DNA from: Hyphomicrobiales bacterium
GTDB lineage: Bacteria > Pseudomonadota > Alphaproteobacteria > Rhizobiales > Rhodobiaceae
Direction: 5' to 3'
Assembly (NCBI GenBank): GCA_002869065.1
Contig: PKTR01000002.1
Span: 1,054,001 to 1,118,000 of the forward strand
DNA: 64,000 nucleotides
Part shown: in pieces, positions 9,166 through 17,251 of the stretch
Position numbering within the stretch: position 1 is the first letter of the stretch
Layout of the letters: every line of letters starts with the position of its first letter
Made by a program: the position numbers and the translations under genes
Notes under the pieces: generated by a model
Seen by the model: only the letters and a program-made list of their open reading frames with translations
The model's database searches: none
Told to the model about the DNA's origin: nothing

Positions 9166-9716
9166 GCGCGATCGAACGGATCATCGCGACGCTGTCGTCG
9201 GACGGGCACGAGATGTATGGCGGTGAGGCCGTGACGCAGCTTCAGCACGCGCTGCAATGTGCGGTGTTCGCCGAACAGGCGGGCGCGCCCGAGGCGCTGG
9301 TGATAGCCGCCCTTTTGCACGATTACGGGCATCTGGTTGCCGGCGACGAGGGCGCCGCCGAAAAGGGCATCGACCTGTGCCATGAAAAACTCGGTGCCGA
9401 ATTCCTCGCCAACTGGTTCCCGCCGGCGGTGACCGAGCCGATCCGCCTGCATGTCGCCGCCAAACGCTATCTGTGCGCGGTCGATCCGGACTATTTCGAG
9501 ACGCTGTCGCCGGCCTCGGTCACCTCGCTCAAGGTGCAGGGCGGGCCGTACAATGAGGACGGGGTCGAGCGCTTTCGCCGCAATCCGTTCTGGCAGGACG
9601 CGGTTAAACTGCGCGCCTGGGACGATCTCGGCAAGGATCCGGAGATGAAAACACCGCCGCTCGATGCCTATCGGGACATGCTGAACCGGGTTGCGGGGTC
9701 ACAGGGGCCGGCATGA
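9162..9716 (+). CDS. PhnZ-like HD-domain protein of phosphonate operons
   Basis: 184 residues of the HD fold. Metal-ligand candidates are H29, H53-D54 (LLHDYGH), H57, H97 and D154. Y19 and E22 precede H29 with the same spacing that I recall for Tyr24, Glu27 and His34 of PhnZ, the mixed-valent di-iron oxygenase that cleaves 2-amino-1-hydroxyethylphosphonate. The gene overlaps phnM and phnN, so it belongs to the C-P lyase operon. No PhnY-type 2-oxoglutarate oxygenase is visible here, so the substrate is open; a hydrolytic HD role cannot be excluded. Confidence 0.82.
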   Translation: MSAIERIIATLSSDGHEMYGGEAVTQLQHALQCAVFAEQAGAPEALVIAALLHDYGHLVAGDEGAAEKGIDLCHEKLGAEFLANWFPPAVTEPIRLHVAAKRYLCAVDPDYFETLSPASVTSLKVQGGPYNEDGVERFRRNPFWQDAVKLRAWDDLGKDPEMKTPPLDAYRDMLNRVAGSQGPA

Positions 9717-10321
9717 CGGCTGATACGGCACTGATGGATGCGATGACGCAGGGCAGGCGCCCGGACGACGGCAAGGTCGGTCCCGGCCGGCTGGTGCTTG
9801 TCGTCGGTCCGTCGGGTGCCGGCAAGGACACCCTGATCGCCGGTGCGCGTGAGGCGTTGGCCGTCGATGCGGGCTTCGTCTTCGCGCGGCGGTTGGTGAC
9901 GCGGCCCGCCGATCCGGCGCTCGAAGATCACGACAGTATCGACGAAACGAATTTCGATGCCATGCGCGATGCAGGTGCCTTCGCGCTTTCCTGGCGGGCC
10001 CACGGGCTGTGCTACGCGGTGCCCGGCACGGTCGATCAGGCCATCGGCAAGGGCGCGACGGCGATCGCCAACACATCGCGCACGGTGATCGGCGAAGCGC
10101 GCGCGAAGTATCGCGACCTGCTCGTTGTTCAGGTGACCGCGCGGTCCGAAGTGCTGCGTGATCGGCTGAGCCGGCGCGGGCGGGAGACAGCCGCCGATAT
10201 TGAAGAACGGGTGGCGCGCGCCGCGGCCATGGCGGTTTCCGGCCCGGATGTCGTGACTATCGACAATTCTGGCGATATCGACGAGGCGGTCGCCGTCTTC
10301 CTTGCCGCGATCCGGGCCTAG
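9713..10321 (+). CDS. phnN: Ribose 1,5-bisphosphate phosphokinase PhnN
   Basis: 202 residues, guanylate-kinase-like fold. P-loop VVGPSGAGKDT lies near residue 25. PhnN phosphorylates ribose 1,5-bisphosphate to PRPP, the last step of C-P lyase product recycling. It overlaps the HD-domain gene by ATGA and is the last gene of the operon; the next genes run in the opposite direction, only 22 bp away. PhnP, the cyclic phosphodiesterase that supplies its substrate, is not visible in this window. Confidence 0.93.
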   Translation: MTADTALMDAMTQGRRPDDGKVGPGRLVLVVGPSGAGKDTLIAGAREALAVDAGFVFARRLVTRPADPALEDHDSIDETNFDAMRDAGAFALSWRAHGLCYAVPGTVDQAIGKGATAIANTSRTVIGEARAKYRDLLVVQVTARSEVLRDRLSRRGRETAADIEERVARAAAMAVSGPDVVTIDNSGDIDEAVAVFLAAIRA

Positions 10322-10343
10322 CTGGTCCGGCAGGCGTGTCCGT

Positions 10344-11732
10344 TCAGGACTGTTCGCCGCTATTGGTCGGAAACAGAAGCGTTACCCGCAATCCCGGCTT
10401 GTTGTCCTCGAGCAGCAATTTCGCGCCGTGCCAGCGCGCGACGGCGGCGACGAAGCTGAGGCCAAGACCGAAGCCCTGTTTCTCGCGGTTGGCCACATAA
10501 CGCACGAAGCGTTCGAGGATCGCGGCGCGCTTGTCGAGCGGGATGCCGGGGCCTTGATCGCTGACGGCAAGGCCGACACCCTCGGCGCGGTGGGCGGCGG
10601 TGATCGTGACCGTGCCGCCCTTCGGCGAGTATTTGATCGCGTTGTCCAGGAGATTCGCGGCGGCCTGTGAAATCAGGTGGGCGTCGCCGAAGACCACAAA
10701 CTTGCCGGTGCCACTTTCCGGCGTGTCGCCAAGCCGGGCCTCCACGGTCACCTCGGCGTCTTCCGCGAGGGCATCGAACAGGTCGACCAGCTCCTCGACG
10801 ATTTCGCTGAGGTCGACCGGCGTCTGCGCGACTTTCAGCGTGCCGCTTTCGATGCGCGCGATCTTGAGGATGCCGTTGAAGGTTTCGACGATGCCGTCGG
10901 TCTGGGCGATGGCGTCGTTCAGAACCGCGCGGTATTCCTCGCCGCTGCGGTCGGCCATCAGCGCCACTTCGAGGCGGCCGCGCAGGCGGTTGAGCGGGGT
11001 TCTGAGGTCGTGGGCGATGTTTTCGGTGACGCCGCGCACGGTGTCGACGAGCTGCTCGATGCGCGCGAGCATGGCGTTGATGTTGCGGGCGAGGTGGTCG
11101 TATTCGTCGCCGCCCTCGCCGATGACCTTGGTGCGGCCGGAGAGCTTGCCGCTCAAGACTTCCTCGGCGCGGACATTGATCGGCGACAGGCGGTTCTGGC
11201 CATAGCGGGCGAGAAAGACACCGACAGCGATGCCGAGCAACAGGTCGGCAATGACGATGCCGGCCGCTGAGCCGTTGAAGATGCGTATGAAGTTGTCCCG
11301 CTCGCTTAGCGAGCGGCCGACCATCAGCCGGCTGCCGTCATTGAAGGAAAGCACGCGAACCCGGGCGTTGGTCGCGGCGTGGTCGATGGCGATGTCGGCG
11401 ACTTTTCCGGAAACCGGCGCGTCCGCAGGCCATTTGGTCAGATTGCCGGTGAGGGTCCCGTCAGGGCCCTGCAGCAGATAGAGGCGCAGGGCGTCGTCGT
11501 GTGGCGAGGCGCGGTCGGCAACGGTGCGGCTGAGCGCCTCGTAGCCCCCCTCGCCGAAGGCGACATTCATGTCGACGAACTCGCGGTCGAGCGCGCCGCT
11601 GATTTCGGTGTCGAACACGCGATGCATGCTCCAATAGAGCACGCGCAGTCCGCCGACACTGAGCAGCACGAAGACGAGGCTCGCCAGCACGGTCAGCCGG
11701 AAGGTTGTCGTATGGAACGGGTTAATCCGCAC
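10344..11732 (-). CDS. Two-component sensor histidine kinase (HAMP, HisKA, HATPase)
   Basis: 462 residues from a GTG start that overlaps the end of the response regulator by 11 bp. Order: transmembrane helix ~12-34, periplasmic domain ~35-160, second helix ~162-184, HAMP, HisKA box with ENIAHDLRTPLNRL (phospho-acceptor His near 241), then HATPase_c with N box (LLDNAIKYSP), DQGPGIP and GFGLGLS. The signal is unknown. There is no PAS domain, so it is not a PhoR type; adjacency to the phn operon is convergent and may be chance. Confidence 0.92.
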   Translation of the reverse strand: MRINPFHTTTFRLTVLASLVFVLLSVGGLRVLYWSMHRVFDTEISGALDREFVDMNVAFGEGGYEALSRTVADRASPHDDALRLYLLQGPDGTLTGNLTKWPADAPVSGKVADIAIDHAATNARVRVLSFNDGSRLMVGRSLSERDNFIRIFNGSAAGIVIADLLLGIAVGVFLARYGQNRLSPINVRAEEVLSGKLSGRTKVIGEGGDEYDHLARNINAMLARIEQLVDTVRGVTENIAHDLRTPLNRLRGRLEVALMADRSGEEYRAVLNDAIAQTDGIVETFNGILKIARIESGTLKVAQTPVDLSEIVEELVDLFDALAEDAEVTVEARLGDTPESGTGKFVVFGDAHLISQAAANLLDNAIKYSPKGGTVTITAAHRAEGVGLAVSDQGPGIPLDKRAAILERFVRYVANREKQGFGLGLSFVAAVARWHGAKLLLEDNKPGLRVTLLFPTNSGEQS

Positions 11733-12393
11733 GGATGCAGTATCCTTCGCCGCGAATGGTGTGAATGAGCGGGGTGTCGAAGTCCTTGTCGATCTTGCGT
11801 CGGAGCCGGCTCATCTGAACGTCGAGAACCTTCGTTTCGGGATCGAAACGGTATTTCCAGACCCCTTCGAGGAGCATCGAGCGGGTCACCACCTGGTCGG
11901 CGCGGCGCATCAGGAATTCGAGCAGGCGGAACTCGCTTGGCTGCAACAGGATATCTTCGCCGGCACGGGTGACGGTGCGCGCCATGGCGTCGATTTCGAG
12001 ATCGCCGACGCGCAGCACCGTCTCGGGCGCGGCTTCCTGGCGGCGGGTGATCGCTTCAAGGCGGGCGAGCAGCTCAAGGAAGGAAAACGGCTTGGCGAGA
12101 TAGTCGTCGCCGCCGGCGCGCAGGCCCGCGATGCGGTTGTCGATGTCGTTGAGAGCGGTGAGAAAGATCGCCGGCGTCATGATGTTTTCCGCCCTCAGTC
12201 CGGCGACGATGTCGAGGCCGTCACCGTCGGGCAGCATGCGGTCGACGACGAGCGCGTCGAAGCCGCCATTCTGCGCCGCTTCGAGGCCGGCGGCGAAATC
12301 GGCGGCGCACACCGCCTCGTGGCCGCTTTGCTCCAGGCCGTCCGAAATGATGGTCCGACCCTCGGGATCGTCTTCGATGACCAGTATCCTCAT
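11722..12393 (-). CDS. OmpR-family response regulator
   Basis: 223 residues from the ATG at 12393; longer in-frame starts are possible but MRILVIEDD is the standard receiver start. Receiver domain 1-120: acidic pocket D8-D9, phosphorylated D51 in LVVDRMLPDGDG, Lys in LAKPFSF. The C-terminal winged helix carries LQPSEFRLLEFLMRR and IHTIRGEGYCI. It forms an operon with the overlapping kinase gene and probably regulates transcription of envelope genes; targets are not evident. Confidence 0.94.
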   Translation of the reverse strand: MRILVIEDDPEGRTIISDGLEQSGHEAVCAADFAAGLEAAQNGGFDALVVDRMLPDGDGLDIVAGLRAENIMTPAIFLTALNDIDNRIAGLRAGGDDYLAKPFSFLELLARLEAITRRQEAAPETVLRVGDLEIDAMARTVTRAGEDILLQPSEFRLLEFLMRRADQVVTRSMLLEGVWKYRFDPETKVLDVQMSRLRRKIDKDFDTPLIHTIRGEGYCIRAD

Positions 12394-12601
12394 AGTCTCG
12401 TTCCCAATCGTCCGCGCTTTCCAAGGTATCCGATAAGTAACTATTTTTACAGCGGAACCCGGCGTAGAGTTCGGCTCATCGATCAACTCAGTATCGGCCG
12501 ACCGTCAAGGCCGCCGACCTTTGCCCGGAGCGGAGAGGCATCCGGGCGAAGCGGGAAGAGTGTGCCTCAATACCTGACGCCTCTCACCTTGGAGAAGACC
12601 C

Positions 12602-12916
12602 GTGAAAATGGCTTCCACGCCCCTTCGCGCCAGCGTGCCCCTCGATCAGTTGGCTGGCGATCTGAACCTGCAGGACGAAAACGGCGGATCGAACGGATGG
12701 CGTCTCGCCTTCGGGTCGCTCGCCGCGCTCGTCATTGCAGTGGCGTTGACCGATGAACTCCTTTCGCTGACGCCGCATGGCGATCGTCTCGCCATCGCCG
12801 TCGCATCGCTTGCAGCGCTCGTTGCCTTTGCCTGCAGCCGGCTCAACCGGCAACCGACCTTCACAGCCCAGGGCACTTCGTCGCGTCGTCCGCTCGGCTG
12901 GTCCGACTCCGTTTAG
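12602..12916 (+). CDS. Small predicted membrane protein, unknown function
   Basis: 104 residues (GTG at 12602 or ATG at 12608) behind a GGAGAAG ribosome site. A hydrophilic N-terminus of ~32 residues is followed by two hydrophobic segments (~33-50 and ~62-80) and a polar tail. It is divergent from the response regulator and followed by a strong terminator, which supports a real single-gene transcript. I recognise no family. The shared 208-bp upstream region suggests control by the neighbouring two-component system, which is inference. Confidence 0.55.
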   Translation: MKMASTPLRASVPLDQLAGDLNLQDENGGSNGWRLAFGSLAALVIAVALTDELLSLTPHGDRLAIAVASLAALVAFACSRLNRQPTFTAQGTSSRRPLGWSDSV

Positions 12917-12979
12917 CCGGTCAGTCGGTCTCAGTCGGGTTGGGCGGCGTGTCCATCCACCCGCGAGTGCTCTGAACTC

Positions 12980-13014
12980 CCCGCCGGACGCTGGTGCGCC
13001 CGGCGGGTTTTTTT
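12980..13014 (+). terminator. Rho-independent terminator
   Basis: An 8-bp perfect stem CCCGCCGG / CCGGCGGG (12980-12987 and 13000-13007) with a 12-nt loop is followed by seven T (13008-13014). It ends the transcript of the small membrane-protein gene 64 bp upstream, on the plus strand. Confidence 0.88.
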
Positions 13015-13077
13015 CGCCGAAAAACGGGGAAAAGACCGGATGGGGTGACTGCCTGGCCCAGGGGAACCGGTACGTAC

Positions 13078-14904
13078 TCAGGCAGCCTGGTCGTCTTCCC
13101 GCATATCGGCGAAACCGGGTTCCAGTTTTCCCTTGCGCGCGCATTCGACGAACACGTTCAGCGGGCAGCTCTGACAGATGCCGTGGTTGAGCTTGTTGTA
13201 GACGGTGCGAAAGGCTGTGGTCTTGGAATCGAAGACATTGGCGTGGCCGATCGTGTCGAGATAGCCACCCTGTTCAAGCACGTTGAGTACGAAGCGGTTG
13301 GGGCCGATGAGATAGAGCGCGGCGCCGCGTTCGCGGTAGCGTTTCGCCATCTGCGCCAGCATTTCGGCGCCGGCGACATCGATGAAATTCACCCCCGCCA
13401 TGACAATCGCCAGGTGGCGGCAGTCGGTGGCGCGCTTCTCGCACCTGACCAGTTCATCGCGGAAGGCGTTGACGGCGCCGAAGAACAGCGAGCCGTTGAA
13501 GCGGATCATGTGGAACTGCGGGCACTCGGGAAGATCGGAGCGGGTCTCCGTCATCTTGCGGCTGGTGCTCGCCGGATCCGGCACCAGATGGACGATGCGC
13601 GGGTTCGAGGTGCGATAGAGATAGACCACCAGCGACAGGCCGACGCCGGCGAGAATGGCGAACTGGACCTGAACGAACACCGCGACCAGCAGGGTCCACA
13701 GCAGGATGCCCGCTTCCGGCCGGCTGGTCTTGAGGATCTGGGCGATGTTCTTGCGGTCGATCAGGTCCCAGCCGATGAGGAACAGCGAGGCGGCCATTGC
13801 CGGATAGGGCAGGTAGTGGGCGAGCGGCGCGGCGACCATGATGATACCGGCGAGCGAAAGGCCGGCGATCATCGCCGACATCGGCGTGCGCGCGCCGGCG
13901 GAATAGTTCAGGGCGCTGCGGTTGAAGGACGAGGACACGACGTAGCCGGAGAAGAAGCTGCCGATGGTGTTGGCGAGCCCCTGGCCGATGAACTCCTGGT
14001 TCGGATCGACATGCTGGCCGCTGCGCACGGCGAGCGCGCGCGAGATCGAGACCGACTCGTTGAGCGCGGAAATGGCGAGCGCCAATGCGGTCGGCAGCAG
14101 CAGGGTCCAGGTTTCGAGGCTGAAGGTCGGCATCGACAGCGGCGGCAAATGCGACGGCAGGTGGCCGACTGTGGCGATGTCGGCGCCGGCGTAGGTGTTG
14201 AGCGCAAGACCGGCGAGGCTGCCAACCAGCAGAGCGACGATCATGAAGGGAACGCGCGGCACGAAGCGCTTGACGGCGACGCCGGTGGCAAGCGTGGCGA
14301 GACCCACGATCAGCGATGCGCTGTCGACCTCGGAGAAATGAGCGAGAACGTAGGGCACGATATCGTAGGTCGGCAGGCCCTTCGGCAGGGTCATGCCGGT
14401 GAAATTGCGGATCTGGGTCAGGATGATGACGATGCCGACGCCGGCGGTGAAGCCGACGATGACCGAATGGGAAATGAAATTGACGATGGCACCGAGGCGG
14501 AACACGCCGAGCATCAGTTCCATCAGCCCGACCATGAAGGCGAGCGTGATGGCGAGCTGGACATAGTCGTGGGTGCCGGCACCGGCAAAGGCGGTGAGAG
14601 AGGTCGCGAGCACCAGAGAGGCCGTGGTGCTCGGCCCGGCGACGAGGTGCCAGGACGATCCGAACAGGGCGGCGATGATGGTCGGCACGATCGCCGCGTA
14701 GAGACCGTATTCCGGCGGCATGCCGGCGATGGTGGCGAAGGCGACGCCCTGCGGCAGTACGATGATGGCACCCGTCAGGCCGGCGATGAGGTCGGCGGGC
14801 AGGGTCTTGCGATTGACCATGCCGAACCAGCCGATATGCGGCACGGGTATGTGGAAGCGCAGGGGAAGGCGGTGCGACTTTCCGGGAAGGTGGATGAACG
14901 ACAT
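13078..14904 (-). CDS. SulP-family anion transporter with STAS domain
   Basis: 608 residues from the ATG at 14904, which has AAGGGGC at the right distance; a GTG at 14943 would add 13. The N-terminal ~420 residues hold about 12-14 membrane spans, beginning with the SulP motif ADLIAGLTGAIIVLPQGVAF. A STAS domain follows (about 450-570; IVMAGVNFIDVAGAEML). The tail carries a CX2CX7C cysteine cluster. SulP proteins carry sulfate, bicarbonate or dicarboxylates; the substrate cannot be read from the sequence. Confidence 0.92.
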   Translation of the reverse strand: MSFIHLPGKSHRLPLRFHIPVPHIGWFGMVNRKTLPADLIAGLTGAIIVLPQGVAFATIAGMPPEYGLYAAIVPTIIAALFGSSWHLVAGPSTTASLVLATSLTAFAGAGTHDYVQLAITLAFMVGLMELMLGVFRLGAIVNFISHSVIVGFTAGVGIVIILTQIRNFTGMTLPKGLPTYDIVPYVLAHFSEVDSASLIVGLATLATGVAVKRFVPRVPFMIVALLVGSLAGLALNTYAGADIATVGHLPSHLPPLSMPTFSLETWTLLLPTALALAISALNESVSISRALAVRSGQHVDPNQEFIGQGLANTIGSFFSGYVVSSSFNRSALNYSAGARTPMSAMIAGLSLAGIIMVAAPLAHYLPYPAMAASLFLIGWDLIDRKNIAQILKTSRPEAGILLWTLLVAVFVQVQFAILAGVGLSLVVYLYRTSNPRIVHLVPDPASTSRKMTETRSDLPECPQFHMIRFNGSLFFGAVNAFRDELVRCEKRATDCRHLAIVMAGVNFIDVAGAEMLAQMAKRYRERGAALYLIGPNRFVLNVLEQGGYLDTIGHANVFDSKTTAFRTVYNKLNHGICQSCPLNVFVECARKGKLEPGFADMREDDQAA

Positions 14905-15431
14905 GGCAGCGCCCCTTGCGGTCCCCGGCCTGCTGTCGCCCACTGACTGGTCACGACGACCGGTTCGACTTCACTTCAGACGAAAATCCGTCTCGGGCAT
15001 CGCGCGCGCGATATCGGGCTCGGCAAAAACGACCGGAGGCCACGGCGGGGAGACCCGCAGCGGTTCAAAGGTGTTCAGCTGTCGATGATCGAGCCGCTTC
15101 GTCGCATTCCGATCCGCTGAGAGGGTCGGACCGGGGCGCTCAGCCATTGCGGGCAATGGCATTTGCCGAAGAATTTTCGATACTTGACGCGAAAAATAGC
15201 GGATCAGCGCGGGCTAAAATAGTAAATTATTGGATACCTTGGCAGCGACCGGGATCACCGGGTGGTGCGGGCGGGTTGTGGGATGCGCGCACGGCACTTG
15301 TCAAAAGGCAAGGCAGCCATTGTGACGCAGTTCTTTTATGGCGCCGTCGTCGGCAATATGGCGACAAAATGGGAAACGGGATTTCTTGGGGGAGCCCCGC
15401 TGCACAGAAAGGGCGGTGAGGGGCTGCAGGA
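14905..15431. other. Intergenic region between SulP gene and DUF2946-like gene
   Basis: 527 bp without a convincing gene; frames here lack ribosome sites and family resemblance. An AT-rich island at about 15185-15235 stands out in the GC-rich background and contains TTGACG and TAAAAT elements, but 25 bp apart, too far for a normal sigma-70 promoter. It probably holds divergent promoters for the two flanking genes. Confidence 0.4.
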
Positions 15432-15890
15432 ATGGGGCGCGTGATACATAGGGAAACCTTTATCCGCCGAATTCGGCGCAGCGGGTTTGCGAGCTATGTG
15501 GCGGTGTTCGCCATGTTGCTGCAGGCTGTGTTCGCGGCCGAACACATTTCCGCAATGTCGGTTGCGTCCGCCCGCGGCGCGGCCGATGGGTTGCCTCTCG
15601 GTTTCCTCGAGCTGTGCACGGCGCGCGGGTTCACGCCGCTCACCCGGACCGGTCAGCCCGGTAGCGACCTGCCGGCACCGACATCGCCCGGCGGGTCCGG
15701 CAAGACCTGCGTCCTGTGCGGGTCCGCCAGTGTCGCTGGCGCGGTCGCCGCGCCTGAAGCCGGCATTGTTCCTCTTCCTCCGTCGACCTTCGCCTGTTCG
15801 CTCAGCCGTCCAGCCCACGAAGCGCCCTTCAGCCAGCCGCGCTTCGCGCTCGTACCGATACGTGCGCCGCCCGCGTTTTCTTCGATCTGA
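15432..15890 (+). CDS. DUF2946-like small exported/membrane protein
   Basis: 152 residues from the ATG at 15432; a GTG at 15441 has the better-spaced AGGA site. A hydrophobic segment (VAVFAMLLQAVFAAEH) near residues 23-38 anchors or exports it. The middle part has a CVLC pair followed by an Ala-rich stretch, and the C-terminus is PPAFSSI-like. This resembles small DUF2946 proteins often coded beside metal-related outer-membrane proteins. Here it precedes a Met-rich barrel protein by 105 bp in the same direction. Role unknown. Confidence 0.6.
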   Translation: MGRVIHRETFIRRIRRSGFASYVAVFAMLLQAVFAAEHISAMSVASARGAADGLPLGFLELCTARGFTPLTRTGQPGSDLPAPTSPGGSGKTCVLCGSASVAGAVAAPEAGIVPLPPSTFACSLSRPAHEAPFSQPRFALVPIRAPPAFSSI

Positions 15891-15995
15891 CCAATCCTTT
15901 TCCGCCGGACTTGGGAAAGCCGACGCGCTCGCCGTGTTGTGCTGCTCTGATAGCCGGTTGGAAATGCGCCAAACTCATTCGAAGGAAACGAAAAA

Positions 15996-17150
15996 ATGGA
16001 ACGACGCGTTGTTCGCGCCGGCGCTGCCGCCAAGGGCGTAGCCACCAAAACCGCACTTGCCGCTTCCGTCAGCCTGGCGGCCCTGCTCTGTCTGCCGACT
16101 GTCGGCGCGCTTGCCGCCGATCTTGACATGGACTCCGGTCCGATGATGGAGGGCATGGTCAAGAAGCCGATGCCTGCGCCGCCGCCGATCGGGGTGCTCG
16201 GCACCCGCGTGATGAAGCAAGGTAAGGTGACGGCCGCCATCCGCTACAAGCGAATTGAGAAGGAAGGTCTGCTGCAGGGTAGCGACTCGATTTCGCCGGA
16301 AGCCGTTGCGCTCACCGTGCCGAATGCCTTCCTGCTTCCGCCGACCATCCGCGTCGTGCCGCTGAAGTCCTCGGTGGATGTGGCGGCGGCCAGCATCGCC
16401 TATGGCCTGACAGATGATCTGACCATTTCGGCGATGGTGCCGTATTTCAACAAGAAGGTCGACATGCTGACCTTTGCCGGCATCGCCGGCAGCACGCGGC
16501 TCGGCGTCAACACGCTGAATTCGGACGGCTTCGGCGACGCCAGGATCGGCAGTGCCTATCGCCTGTTCGACACCCCGGTGCACCATTTCGTGCTCAACAT
16601 GGGCGTCAGCCTGCCGACCGGCAGCATCACCAAGGAAGACATGGTTCTGCAGCCGGATGGTACGACGCCGGTGCGTCGTCTCGGTTACGGCCTGCAGCTC
16701 GGTTCGGGCACGGTCGACGCGCTGCCGGGCCTCTCCTACTGGGGCAGCACGGGAGCCTGGCAGTGGGGCCTGATGTATCGCGGCAATCTGCGGCTTGAGT
16801 CGTCCAACAGGAATGGCTGGCGCCGTGGCCACATGCACATGGTGTCCGGCTGGGTCGGATACAGCCCGACCCCGTGGCTGGATACGTCCGCCCGCCTCAC
16901 CGGCACCACCGAAGGCGCGGTCAAGGGGCACGATCCGCTGATTGACGGCGCCGGCGTTGGCCGTCAGCCCGGCAACTATGGTGGAGAGACCGCCGATCTG
17001 TTCCTCGGCCTCAACGTGCATGGCGAGAAGGGGGTCTGGAAAGGCCGCCGCCTCGGCGTGGAAGTCGGCATTCCGGTCTACCAGAACGTCAACGGCGTCC
17101 AGCTGGAAAAGGACTATTCCGTGTCCGCCGGCCTGACCTGGACGTTCTAG
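15996..17150 (+). CDS. Predicted outer-membrane beta-barrel transporter, Met-rich N-terminus
   Basis: 384 residues with a GAAGGAA ribosome site and a signal peptide (to about LPTVGALAA, residue ~45). The mature N-terminus is Met-rich (DMDSGPMMEGMVKKPMP) and runs into APPPIGVLGTRVMKQGK, followed by alternating-residue strands ending in an aromatic Phe (LTWTF), typical of barrels. It looks like the outer-membrane transporter (phenol MetA-pathway-like) proteins often found near copper genes. Metal handling is inference from the Met-rich region and the DUF2946-like neighbour. Confidence 0.7.
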   Translation: MERRVVRAGAAAKGVATKTALAASVSLAALLCLPTVGALAADLDMDSGPMMEGMVKKPMPAPPPIGVLGTRVMKQGKVTAAIRYKRIEKEGLLQGSDSISPEAVALTVPNAFLLPPTIRVVPLKSSVDVAAASIAYGLTDDLTISAMVPYFNKKVDMLTFAGIAGSTRLGVNTLNSDGFGDARIGSAYRLFDTPVHHFVLNMGVSLPTGSITKEDMVLQPDGTTPVRRLGYGLQLGSGTVDALPGLSYWGSTGAWQWGLMYRGNLRLESSNRNGWRRGHMHMVSGWVGYSPTPWLDTSARLTGTTEGAVKGHDPLIDGAGVGRQPGNYGGETADLFLGLNVHGEKGVWKGRRLGVEVGIPVYQNVNGVQLEKDYSVSAGLTWTF

Positions 17151-17180
17151 ATCGCAGGATCAGCGAAAGCCGTGAATGGA

Positions 17181-17207
17181 GGCGTCGGCATCAGCCGGCG
17201 CCTTTTT
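17181..17207 (+). terminator. Rho-independent terminator after the barrel gene
   Basis: Nine-base-pair stem GGCGTCGGC / GCCGGCGCC (one G-T wobble) with loop ATCA, then TTTTT at 17203-17207. It lies 31 bp after the stop of the barrel-protein gene and works in the plus direction only. Confidence 0.85.
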
Positions 17208-17251
17208 CCTTTCGGGTGAGATGAGTTCCTGTCGGGGGCGGTCGGTCACGC

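Noticed and set aside
10344-12393. The kinase/regulator pair as PhoR-PhoB for the phn operon
   Set aside because: The kinase has a periplasmic domain and HAMP but no PAS domain, and no phoU or pst genes are near. The neighbourhood is convergent.
12994-14946. A 650-codon plus-strand frame opposite the SulP transporter
   Set aside because: Antisense shadow: low-complexity, Gly/Arg/Glu-rich product, no ribosome site or family.
15185-15220. TTGACG and TAAAAT as a sigma-70 promoter
   Set aside because: The spacer is 25 bp, far from the usual 16-19 bp.
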